Assembly: GCA_021779935.1 (NCBI GenBank)
Contig: JAJXZT010000030.1
Coordinates: 1 to 62,353, forward strand
Source: Acidobacteriota bacterium
Lineage (GTDB): Bacteria; Acidobacteriota; Terriglobia; Terriglobales; Acidobacteriaceae
Reading direction: 5' to 3'
DNA: 62,353 nucleotides
Part shown: positions 1 through 7,531 of the stretch, one piece after another
How the letters are laid out: every line of letters begins with the position of its first letter
How positions within the stretch are numbered: position 1 is the first letter of the stretch
Translations under genes and position numbers: made by a program
The notes under the pieces: generated by a model
The model's input: the letters and a program-made list of their open reading frames with translations, nothing else
Databases searched by the model: none
What the model was told of the DNA's origin: nothing

Positions 1-112
1 CTTCTTCCCGTACCGCTCGAATCCCGTCGCCATCGCCAAGGTCCCCTGTCGCCAGTGAGTGTTCATCTGGCTGCACTTTACCTTGTTCGCTTGTGGAAAG
101 TAGAGAACTTAT

Positions 113-346
113 TCAGAGTGTCCTTAGCACGCGCCTGAGCCAGTGGTAAGAGCCGTAGATGATGCATGAAAAGGTCGCCGCCAATCCAGGGATGAACAAA
201 AACGGTGACAACCAATTGAGTATCTCGGAGGTGGAGGAGGAGGATCGGGAAAAATAAGTGCGCGGCACCGCCATGCTCAAGAGCAAGAATGTTTCAATGA
301 GACAGTATCCGGCGACTACGGCAACGATGATGAGAGCTTTCTTCAT
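113..346 (-). CDS. Small two-TM membrane protein, unknown function
   Basis: A 77-residue protein that I do not recognise. Residues 3-27 form a hydrophobic N-terminal helix and residues about 46-66 a second one, so it is probably an inner-membrane protein with two spans and a Ser-rich loop (SRSSSSTS) between them. The ATG has a plausible ribosome site (GGCAGGTC) immediately upstream. It lies alone on the minus strand, 164 bp downstream of the oxoamine-synthase operon, and could be its last gene. No domain is visible; the call as a real gene rests on the start context and the clean hydrophobic pattern. Confidence 0.5.
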   Translation of the reverse strand: MKKALIIVAVVAGYCLIETFLLLSMAVPRTYFSRSSSSTSEILNWLSPFLFIPGLAATFSCIIYGSYHWLRRVLRTL

Positions 347-510
347 GACCTGCCGCTTTCGATTAGAGCCACTGTGGGATTAGAAACCGGAGAAGGACAG
401 AATGTTCCCAGGTGCGCCGATATATTCGCCATAGCCGGGAGACATGGTATCTCGCTCGGCAGCCTTTCACAAATAGTTGAGCCACCAATCCTTCCGGCCT
501 CTGTTGCAGG

Positions 511-705
511 TTACTCGATCTCTCCTCCCTCGAAGCACGGGCTACCGGCGTGGCCGTGCTCCTGGTGCTCCTTGATAGCGTGGCTCATCCGCTCGTAGGC
601 TGCTCGCAGTTCCTGCTTCTGTTGTTCCGTTAACTGTTCGTCTTCCAGCGCGGTGAGGATGTCATCGAATTGCGCTTCCAGACGTTCCAGCTCCGCACAA
701 ATCAT
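511..705 (-). CDS. Small charged coiled-coil protein, last gene of the kbl-acp operon
   Basis: This 64-residue acidic, helical protein starts MICAELERLEAQFDDI and has heptad-like Leu/Ile spacing to about residue 45, so a short coiled coil or helical hairpin is likely. The start is fixed by a near-perfect Shine-Dalgarno (AAAGGAGGT) five bases before the ATG at 705. It begins 11 bp after the stop of the KBL-like gene and is almost certainly co-transcribed with it. The C-terminus contains HGHAGSPC, a possible metal-binding patch, but this is speculation. No family is recognised. Confidence 0.7.
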   Translation of the reverse strand: MICAELERLEAQFDDILTALEDEQLTEQQKQELRAAYERMSHAIKEHQEHGHAGSPCFEGGEIE

Positions 706-716
706 AGTGACCTCCT

Positions 717-1964
717 TTACACGCCGCACTTCGCCAGCAACTCAGCCTTCGACATTCCGAGAATGCCGTGGCGCTCGCCTACCTTCTTGAATGCTTCGAT
801 GGCGAAGTCAAGATGGTGCTTTTCATGCGCTGCCGAGAGCTGTGTACGGATGCGCGCCTGTCCCTTGGGCACCACGGGGAAGAAGAATCCGACGGCATAG
901 ACGCCTTCGTCGAAGAGTTCGCGCGCGAAGTCCTGCGCGAGCTTGGCGTCGTAGAGCATCACCGGCACGATGGGGCTTTCGCCTTCCTTGATGTCGAATC
1001 CGGCGTCCTTGAGCAGGCCGCGCCAATACTTTGCGTTCCACTCCAGCTTGTCTCGCCGCGCGGTGGAGGCGGTGATAATGTCCATCACCTTGAGCGCTCC
1101 AGCCACGATGACCGGCGCTACCGAGTTGGAAAAGAGATACGGACGCGCACGCTGACGGCACATTTGCACCAACTCGCGGCGTCCGCTGACGCATCCGCCC
1201 GAAGCGCCGCCGAGAGCCTTGCCGAGCGTGGTGGTGATGATGTCGATTCGCCCGAAGACGCCGCAATGTTCGTGTGTTCCGCGACCGGTACGACCGATAA
1301 ATCCCGTGGCGTGCGAATCATCGACGAAGACCATGGCGTTGTATTTCTCCGCCAGTGCGACGATCTGGTCGAGCCGGGCGATGTCGCCATCCATCGAGAA
1401 GACGCCATCGGTGATGATCATGCGGCGGTGCTTGTCCTGGTGCTCCTGGAGCTTTTCTTCCAGGTGATGCATATCTGAATGTTTATAGGTGTCCTGCATC
1501 GCCTTGCAGAGCCGCATGCCGTCGACGATGGAAGCGTGCACGAGGCGGTCGGCAATCATCACATCCTGCTCGCCGAGGCAGGCTTCGAAGAATCCCGCGT
1601 TGGCGTCCATGCAGGAGGGGAACAGCAGCGTGTCTTCCGTGCCGAGAAAACTGGTCAGGCGGTTTTCAAGTTCGCGATGAATATCCTGGGTGCCGCAGAT
1701 AAAGCGTACCGACGACATGCCGTAACCGCGGCTGTCGAGCCCGGCGTGCGCGGCTGCAATCACTTCCGGATGGCTGGAGAGGCCGAGGTAGTTATTGGCG
1801 CAGATGTTGATGCACTTCTTGACTTTGGAGCCGGCTGGAAATTCAACTTCGATCTCCGAACCCTGCGAGGAGTGAATATAGCGTTCTACCTTGAACAAAC
1901 CGGCGGCGTTGATGGACTCAATCTCGGCGAGATAAGAATTGCGAATCGTATCGTTGTAGGCCAT
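717..1964 (-). CDS. kbl: KBL-like alpha-oxoamine synthase (glycine C-acetyltransferase family)
   Basis: PLP-dependent enzyme of the alpha-oxoamine synthase family, 415 residues. It matches 2-amino-3-ketobutyrate CoA ligase along its length: ICANNYLGL near the N-terminus, SVRFICGTQ, DGVFSMDGD, DDSHATGF, and the PLP lysine in TTTLGKALGGASGG. KBL normally condenses glycine with acetyl-CoA or the reverse, paired with threonine dehydrogenase. No tdh is present here; instead the gene follows an acyl carrier protein, an AMP ligase and a holo-ACP synthase on the same strand. By analogy with bacterial serine palmitoyltransferase loci, the acyl donor may be carried on ACP; that part is inference. The ATG has SD AGAGGAT. 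Family assignment is secure, substrate is not. Confidence 0.88.
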   Translation of the reverse strand: MAYNDTIRNSYLAEIESINAAGLFKVERYIHSSQGSEIEVEFPAGSKVKKCINICANNYLGLSSHPEVIAAAHAGLDSRGYGMSSVRFICGTQDIHRELENRLTSFLGTEDTLLFPSCMDANAGFFEACLGEQDVMIADRLVHASIVDGMRLCKAMQDTYKHSDMHHLEEKLQEHQDKHRRMIITDGVFSMDGDIARLDQIVALAEKYNAMVFVDDSHATGFIGRTGRGTHEHCGVFGRIDIITTTLGKALGGASGGCVSGRRELVQMCRQRARPYLFSNSVAPVIVAGALKVMDIITASTARRDKLEWNAKYWRGLLKDAGFDIKEGESPIVPVMLYDAKLAQDFARELFDEGVYAVGFFFPVVPKGQARIRTQLSAAHEKHHLDFAIEAFKKVGERHGILGMSKAELLAKCGV

Positions 1965-2045
1965 GGCAATCCTCTGTGACCAGGAATGGGTACGGGGCCC
2001 GGGGCCTAAACCGGATAAAGACGGAGCAATGATAGCCCGTAGCTA

Positions 2046-2321
2046 TTACGGCGGACAGATGCTGGCTGCCGGCGCATTCTGAAACCGTCGAACCAGCTCG
2101 ACGATGCTCTTTACGGTGTCGAATGCGTCGGGTGTGGCGCATGCGTCCGGAATTTGAATGTGGTATTTCCTTTCCAGAAAGCGCTTCAGGGAGACCATCG
2201 AAAATGAATCGACGATCCCGCCGGAGATCAGCGGAGTTGTCTCGGTGATCTGGCGGTCATCGCCTTCCTCAATGTATTCCCTGACAACGTAGTCGCGAAC
2301 AACCTGTGTGATCTCGTCCAT
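2046..2321 (-). CDS. Stand-alone acyl carrier protein
   Basis: A 91-residue carrier protein. The phosphopantetheine attachment site is the serine in GGIVDSFSM (Ser39), preceded by the usual Asp, and the protein has the expected four-helix length and acidic N-terminal helix. It differs from housekeeping fatty-acid ACP, which usually reads DSLD, and ends with a Pro/Ala-rich tail. It lies between the AMP ligase (24 bp upstream) and the KBL-like enzyme (81 bp downstream), which suggests a dedicated carrier for this pathway. A GAGAGGA ribosome site precedes the ATG. Confidence 0.88.
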   Translation of the reverse strand: MDEITQVVRDYVVREYIEEGDDRQITETTPLISGGIVDSFSMVSLKRFLERKYHIQIPDACATPDAFDTVKSIVELVRRFQNAPAASICPP

Positions 2322-2345
2322 GATGCCCCGTCCTCTCGCGGTGTT

Positions 2346-4052
2346 TTAGTCGTCCATGATGGTGGAGAGGTCTCCCACCGGTTCGTGAAATTCCTTGCAG
2401 CGCAAAACCCTGCGAACGATCTTGCCGCTGCGCGTCTTGGGCAGTGAGTCAACAAATTCAATCTCCTGTGGCATGGCCAGCGGAGAGAGCTTCTTGCGTA
2501 TGCGGTTCATGATCTCCAGTTCGAGTTCGTCCGAAGGCGTGTAGCCGGGCTTGAGCGTGACGAATGCCTTTACCACTTCCATGTTGACCGGATCGGGCTT
2601 GGCCACCGCCGCCGACTCATGCACGGCGGGATGCTCCAGCAGTGCCGACTCGATTTCGAATGGACCAACAAGGTGTCCGCCGGTGTTGATGACATCGTCG
2701 TCGCGTCCCATGAACCAATAGTAGCCATCGGCATCGATGGAGGCGCGATCTCCGCAGAGATACCATCCGTTCTTGAACTTGGCGTTGAACCCCGCTTCGT
2801 TGTTCCAGTAACCGCGAATCTGCGAGGGCCACCCCGGACGCAAGGCAATCAGTCCGGCGATTCCCGTCTGGTTGATTGGCTCGAAGGTTGTGAGGTCCAA
2901 CACGGTTGCGGTGATTCCGGGAAATGGCTTTCCCATCGAGCCGGCTTTAATCGGCATTCCGGGCAGGTTGGTGATCACGATGCATCCGGTTTCCGTTTGC
3001 CAGAACGTATCGTGGAAGGGCCTTCCGTACGCTTCCTGTGACCAGATCACCGCTTCCGGATTGAGCGGCTCGCCGACGCTGGCCAAGTGGCGGAGGCTGG
3101 AAAGATCGTGACGGCGAACAATCTCCTTTCCCTCCTTCATCAACAGACGAATCGCCGTCGGCGCCGAATACCACACGGTGACGCGCTGTTTCTCGATGAA
3201 GTGATACCAGCTCTCCGCATTGAATCCCGAATCGAGTACGACTTGCGTCGCGCCGTTGGACCACGGTCCGATGATGCCGTATGACGTGCCCGTGACCCAG
3301 CCGGGATCTGCGTTGCACCAATAGATATCGTTGGGTTGCAGATCGAGCACCCACTTGGAAGTGAGGTACTGCGAAATGATGGAGTAATGAACATGCTGCG
3401 CGCCCTTCGGCTGGCCGGTGGTGCCGGAGGTGTAGTGCAGCACCGAGGGCGACTCGGCGAAGGTGGGGAAGACCACGAAGTCTTCCACCCGGCGCGCCTC
3501 GTCCATGTGGAAGGCAATCTCGCGCTCCTGTAGCGGCGAGTCGCCGGCATCCACCACGATGATGTGACGCAGATCGGGAAGCTGATCGCGAATCTTGCGT
3601 ATTTTGTGGACGTGTTTCTTCTGCGTGAAAATCGCGGCGGTGCCTGCATCCTTCAGCCGCACCAGTAGCGACTCGTCGCCAAAGGCGGAAAAGAGCGGCT
3701 GCGCAACCGCGCCCGTCTTCAGGATGCCGAGAAAGCCGATGTAGAGTTCCGGGATGCGATCCATGAACAGGCAAACGCGTTCGCGCGGCTTGATTCCCAG
3801 ATCGCAAACGAATTGCGCGATGGTGTTGGAGAGCAGGCGAAGATCGTCGAACGTGTATTGCCTGTGCTCGCCCTGGAAGTTTTCCCAGATGAGCGCGAGT
3901 TTCCGCTCGTTGCCCATCTGGCAGATGCGGTCGCTGCACATCCAGCCAATGTTGATGGGCTCGCCCGGTTTGTAGTGGAGTTCTTTCTCCGCGATGGACC
4001 ACGTGAAGTTGGCGGTGACTTCTTCGTAGTTGAGGCACGAAGCGCGCGGCAT
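2346..4052 (-). CDS. AMP-forming acyl/acetyl-CoA synthetase-like ligase
   Basis: ANL-superfamily adenylating enzyme, 568 residues from the ATG at 4052; an in-frame TTG at 4100 would add 16 residues and overlap acpS. Visible motifs in order: the P-loop-like TSGTTGQPKG, the acetyl-CoA-synthetase signature NADPGWVTGTSYGI, WQTETG, GDRASIDADGYYWFMGR, and the catalytic lysine in KTRSGKIVRR near the C-terminus. The motif set is closest to the short AcsA form of acetyl-CoA synthetase, not to long-chain ligases. Placed between acpS and acp, it probably activates a short carboxylate and may load it on the adjacent ACP rather than CoA. Substrate and acceptor are inference. Confidence 0.85.
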   Translation of the reverse strand: MPRASCLNYEEVTANFTWSIAEKELHYKPGEPINIGWMCSDRICQMGNERKLALIWENFQGEHRQYTFDDLRLLSNTIAQFVCDLGIKPRERVCLFMDRIPELYIGFLGILKTGAVAQPLFSAFGDESLLVRLKDAGTAAIFTQKKHVHKIRKIRDQLPDLRHIIVVDAGDSPLQEREIAFHMDEARRVEDFVVFPTFAESPSVLHYTSGTTGQPKGAQHVHYSIISQYLTSKWVLDLQPNDIYWCNADPGWVTGTSYGIIGPWSNGATQVVLDSGFNAESWYHFIEKQRVTVWYSAPTAIRLLMKEGKEIVRRHDLSSLRHLASVGEPLNPEAVIWSQEAYGRPFHDTFWQTETGCIVITNLPGMPIKAGSMGKPFPGITATVLDLTTFEPINQTGIAGLIALRPGWPSQIRGYWNNEAGFNAKFKNGWYLCGDRASIDADGYYWFMGRDDDVINTGGHLVGPFEIESALLEHPAVHESAAVAKPDPVNMEVVKAFVTLKPGYTPSDELELEIMNRIRKKLSPLAMPQEIEFVDSLPKTRSGKIVRRVLRCKEFHEPVGDLSTIMDD

Positions 4053-4083
4053 TGAGCAGTCCGTTCTTGGCGCCGGTCGTCGA

Positions 4084-4461
4084 CTAACCTTCAAGGACAA
4101 CGATCGCGCCAGTATGCTTCACTGCAAATGCGATCGAGAGCCTGATTTCCCGTACACCCATTTGTTCGGACCTGGACCTGAGCCGGTTGTGCAAAATGAC
4201 CCCGTATTGGCCGTTGTGCTCTTGCACTTCTGTTTCACGGAAGTACGCGAGATCGCTGACTTCGATTCCGATGGCTTTCAGCGTCGCTTCCTTTGCGGCA
4301 AAGCAGGCGGCATATCGCGCCGCCGGTTTTCTGCCTGCTTCGCAGTATGCAATTTCCGGGGCAGTAAAAATGCCGTCGGCGGGTCGCCAACTGCCGTGCG
4401 CGAGTTCTCGCTCAACGCGACAGTTTTCCAGCAAATCGATCCCCATGCCAATCATCGCCAT
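4084..4461 (-). CDS. acpS: Holo-[acyl-carrier-protein] synthase
   Basis: AcpS-type 4'-phosphopantetheinyl transferase, 125 residues, the normal family length. The two Mg-binding signatures are visible: GMGIDLLE at the N-terminus and FAAKEATLKAIG around residue 54. It transfers phosphopantetheine from CoA to the serine of apo-ACP. It is the first gene of the minus-strand operon, so it presumably activates the ACP encoded two genes downstream; it could also be the cell's only AcpS. The ATG at 4461 has an AGGGG ribosome site. The stop lies 31 bp before the preferred start of the ligase. Confidence 0.9.
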   Translation of the reverse strand: MAMIGMGIDLLENCRVERELAHGSWRPADGIFTAPEIAYCEAGRKPAARYAACFAAKEATLKAIGIEVSDLAYFRETEVQEHNGQYGVILHNRLRSRSEQMGVREIRLSIAFAVKHTGAIVVLEG

Positions 4462-4769
4462 GGAATCAACCCCTGGTACCTGGCCCTGGGCCTTTTACGG
4501 CAAACTGTTTGTGATCCCGGAATCCCCGATGAGACAGACCAATACGCGGTCGATGTTAGCTGCGCGGAATCCCGCGTTCAGTGACCGGGGTCAACACGCG
4601 ACGTGACAGTTTCCGGAAAGGTCCGCCATCGGCTCATCTCCGGCTTGCCCAGAAATCCTCTCATCCTGGTCTTTACGGCTTGGCGCGGCTGAGGTTTTCT
4701 TCACTTGACTTGTTTGGCGGGAAGTGGGAATTTAGCCGTTCCATTTGGGCCATACTCTTGGGAGTTTCA
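4462..4769. promoter_or_regulatory. Divergent intergenic region between acpS and the TonB-C-like gene
   Basis: About 308 bp without a convincing gene. It must hold the promoter of the acpS operon (minus) and of the gene at 4770 (plus). On the plus strand TTGACT at 4705-4710 followed after 18 bp by AATTTA is the best promoter candidate, but the -10 is poor. No strong hairpin or operator repeat is seen. Confidence 0.35.
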
Positions 4770-6731
4770 ATGCGTCGGACACAACCTGCCGTGCTGCTCT
4801 TTTTGACGTGTATCTGGATTTGTCAGTCCTCAATCGCCTGGTGTCAATCGAACAAAGTTCCCGTTTCGAAGATCATCGACAAACTGGTAAACAAGTCGTC
4901 GCTCACGCAACCCGGCGATCATCCGTTCTACTTGAAAGCGAAACTGGTTGATCGGAAAGATCCGAACTCTGCCAACAACGCCGTCATCGAGGAATACTGG
5001 CTCTCGCCGGACAAATGGCGGCGCACGATTCAGTCCAAAAACTTCTCGCAGACGCTCATCGTGAACGGCGACAAGGTTTTCGAGCAGAATTCCGGGGACT
5101 ACTACCCGCCTTCCATGGAGCAAAACGTCGAGTCCATGTTCGCGCCCATGACCCCGGCGGCCGTGGAGCTCTTCAAGAAGTATTCGATGGAGATTGACGA
5201 GCCAAGCGGCCGTCCAGGGCAGTGCATGTCCGAGCATTATTTCAAGGACGGCTATGGCAAGACGCAACGGGTGGTTCTCTCCACCTACTGTGACACCGGC
5301 TTGATCATGTACGTCTGGGTACCGGGCTGGGACTCCGGTGTATACACCGATTACAAGTCCTTCCACGGCAAGATGATCGCCCGCCGCTCCAAGGACAATG
5401 AGGTGAACTTCGAGATTGATGAACTTCGCAATCTCGACAACCCCGATGCATCGATGTTTGCCGTGGCGCAATCGACCAACGCTACCAACCGCATCCAGAC
5501 GGTGCATCTGGATGAGAGCGTGTACCACGGCTACGCCTTGCACACGCCGGAACCGAAATGGCCGCAGGTATCCGTTCGCCCGGACTCGGGAACCGCCGAA
5601 GTCAAGATCGTGGTGGATCGCACAGGGCATGTCCGCGAAGCGAAATGTTATGTTGCGTCGAATCCGCAGGTTACGGATGCCGCCGCCGCAGAGGCCCTCC
5701 ACTGGCAATTTAAGCCATACCTTGTCGAGGGCCTTCCAGTACAGGTGCAGACGACCTGGACCATCCCATTCAAGACCACGATGAATGCTGCGGTCGCAGA
5801 CCTGCCTGCGGCAAAAACACTCTTCGACGATGCTCGCCTCAACCAGGGACTGCGCCTCGAAGGAGCGAAGCCATTCCATCTCAAGGCATCGTTTGAAGGC
5901 TGGGGCAACCCGGAAGAGACAGGCAAGGGAACCTACGAGGAGACATGGCTTTCCCCCACGCAGTGGAAGCGTGAAATCACATTCAATGGCCACCACGTTA
6001 TCGAGTCGTGGGACGGTGACAAAGACTACCGGAAGTTCGACGGAGAGTACTCGTCGCGACGTGCTGACGAAGCTGCGGAAGCGCTCAGCTTCCATTTTCC
6101 TGGCGATGGCGGCAAGTTTGTCCTCGAATCGGACTGGCATGTCGAGCACGCCAAGCTCTACAACATCGACGCCATCCGAGCTTCAAGCGGTTACATCAAT
6201 CCACAAGGCGTCCCGGATACGCAGACGTGGATCTTCTATTTTGCAGCCGACAATCGTCTTCTTCGCGCCAAGTATTACTGGGGTGAGTTGAGCGTACTGA
6301 ATGACATGGTGCCTTTTGGCAAGTTGGAGATCCCGCGTCAGATCACCGTCGTGCAGAACGGCGCCAAGATTCTGCAACTGCAGGTGAACTCACTTGAAGA
6401 TGCCGGGCCGGAGCCAGCCAGCTTCTTTAAAATTCGTGGCGCTACAACTTGGTCCAGCAAAATGGAGGGCGACTCCTTTCGCATGACGCCAGCCCGCCTT
6501 GTGAAAAAGGTAAACGCTGTTGTCCCACACGGGGAGAACCTTCACGGCAAGGTGATTTGCAGTGTAATGATTGACGAACACGGTCATGTGCGTGGCGTCG
6601 AGTTCGACGATAACGCCAGCGACATTCTTGACAATGCAGTCCGGCAAGCCGTGATGCAGTGGGAGTTCATCCCCGCTGAGATGATGGGACATCCCAGCAT
6701 GACGCAGCAGAAGTTTGCGTTTCAGTTTTAG
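4770..6731 (+). CDS. Secreted protein with two LolA-like/TonB-C-like repeat units
   Basis: A 653-residue exported protein. The start at 4770 is preferred because a GGGAG ribosome site precedes it and the protein then begins with a clean signal peptide (MRRTQPAVLLFLTCIW). Residues ~55-245 form a beta-rich LolA/outer-membrane-lipoprotein-like domain (HPFYLKAKL, EEYWLSPDKW), followed by a TonB C-terminal-like domain (~265-335; VKIVVDRTGHVREA). The same pair is repeated: KPFHLKASF, EETWLSPTQW, then a second TonB-C-like domain at ~575-653 (CSVMIDEHGHVRGV). No N-terminal TonB anchor or proline-rich linker is present, so it is not a classical TonB. Probable periplasmic envelope protein. Confidence 0.8.
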   Translation: MRRTQPAVLLFLTCIWICQSSIAWCQSNKVPVSKIIDKLVNKSSLTQPGDHPFYLKAKLVDRKDPNSANNAVIEEYWLSPDKWRRTIQSKNFSQTLIVNGDKVFEQNSGDYYPPSMEQNVESMFAPMTPAAVELFKKYSMEIDEPSGRPGQCMSEHYFKDGYGKTQRVVLSTYCDTGLIMYVWVPGWDSGVYTDYKSFHGKMIARRSKDNEVNFEIDELRNLDNPDASMFAVAQSTNATNRIQTVHLDESVYHGYALHTPEPKWPQVSVRPDSGTAEVKIVVDRTGHVREAKCYVASNPQVTDAAAAEALHWQFKPYLVEGLPVQVQTTWTIPFKTTMNAAVADLPAAKTLFDDARLNQGLRLEGAKPFHLKASFEGWGNPEETGKGTYEETWLSPTQWKREITFNGHHVIESWDGDKDYRKFDGEYSSRRADEAAEALSFHFPGDGGKFVLESDWHVEHAKLYNIDAIRASSGYINPQGVPDTQTWIFYFAADNRLLRAKYYWGELSVLNDMVPFGKLEIPRQITVVQNGAKILQLQVNSLEDAGPEPASFFKIRGATTWSSKMEGDSFRMTPARLVKKVNAVVPHGENLHGKVICSVMIDEHGHVRGVEFDDNASDILDNAVRQAVMQWEFIPAEMMGHPSMTQQKFAFQF

Positions 6732-6736
6732 ACCGC

Positions 6737-7531
6737 TCAGCTTCGTCTCTGCAGTACGTGCAGGATTCCGCTCAGCAGCATGGCTGGTGTCGGAGGGCAG
6801 CCCGGGATGTAACCATCCACGGGGATGATCGCGTCGAGCGGGCCTGCCGTGGCGTGGCTTCCGGCGAAGATGCCTCCACTGCAACCGCACGCGCCCACGG
6901 CCACCACAAGTTTCGGAGAGGGTGTCGCCGCGTAGGTCTGCCGTACGGCCTCGGCCATGTTGCGCGTCACCGGGCCCGTGACCAGCAGCATGTCGGCGTG
7001 CTTCGGCGACGCAACAAAGTGAATGCCGAATCGCTCCAGGTCGTAATAAGGATTCGTTATTGCGACGATCTCCGCTTCGCAGCCATTGCAGGAACCCGCA
7101 TCGACTTCGCGTATGTTCAGCGCGCGTCCCAGCAGAGAGCGAATCTCCCGCGCGGAATTTTCCATTTCGCGTTCACTGCTGACGATCTCCGCGCCGCTTG
7201 CGACATCCCAGCGCCGGACAAGACCACTCTTCGTCGCGCCACAACAGGCAAGCTTCTGTGCCGCGACGAACGCGCCCGCACCGGCCTCTATGCAGCGTCC
7301 ACAGGCGACGCAGTCTGCGTAATTCAAGACGAGTTGCGTGCGACCGTCCGCTTCTTCCAGCGTTAGCGCCGTGGTGGGACACGCGTCGGCGGCGCGACGT
7401 GCAATCTCGGCCGTCAACAGCGACGGCTGCACGTCAGGCATGCGGCTGCCCTGCGCGTCCATGAGCAACTGCTCGACGGGAATGAGCACGCGCCGGCTGG
7501 AAAGGCTTTGCTTTACCGTGTCGAAAATCAT
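6737..7531 (-). CDS. hyfI: Ehr complex HyfI/NuoB-like subunit with fused mono-cluster ferredoxin domain
   Basis: 264 residues. The C-terminal ~125 residues are a NuoB/HyfI domain with all four ligands for the proximal [4Fe-4S] cluster: Cys148 and Cys151 (SCNGCE), Cys215 (GACGCSGG) and Cys245 (PGCPP). The N-terminal ~100 residues are a degenerate HyfH/NuoI-type ferredoxin keeping Cys51 (ACPTTAL) and Cys74/77/80 (CVACGRC). In dicluster ferredoxins these four form one complete cluster, so one cluster seems retained and the other lost. It is the last gene of the operon; its start overlaps the HyfG-like stop by 4 bp. Electron-transfer role on the cytoplasmic face is expected from the family. Confidence 0.85.
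   Translation of the reverse strand: MIFDTVKQSLSSRRVLIPVEQLLMDAQGSRMPDVQPSLLTAEIARRAADACPTTALTLEEADGRTQLVLNYADCVACGRCIEAGAGAFVAAQKLACCGATKSGLVRRWDVASGAEIVSSEREMENSAREIRSLLGRALNIREVDAGSCNGCEAEIVAITNPYYDLERFGIHFVASPKHADMLLVTGPVTRNMAEAVRQTYAATPSPKLVVAVGACGCSGGIFAGSHATAGPLDAIIPVDGYIPGCPPTPAMLLSGILHVLQRRS

Noticed and set aside
1-112. Coding end at the left edge of the window
   Set aside because: No open frame with protein character is visible in these bases.
717-1964. A plain threonine-degradation kbl-tdh operon
   Set aside because: No threonine dehydrogenase; the neighbours are ACP, AMP ligase and AcpS.
2947-4038. 363-residue frame overlapping the AMP ligase on the same strand
   Set aside because: Shifted frame of the ligase; Arg/His-rich and without motifs, whereas the ligase has all ANL signatures.
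4830-6149. 439-residue open frame opposite the TonB-C-like gene
   Set aside because: No recognisable motif; the plus-strand frame has a signal peptide and duplicated domains.
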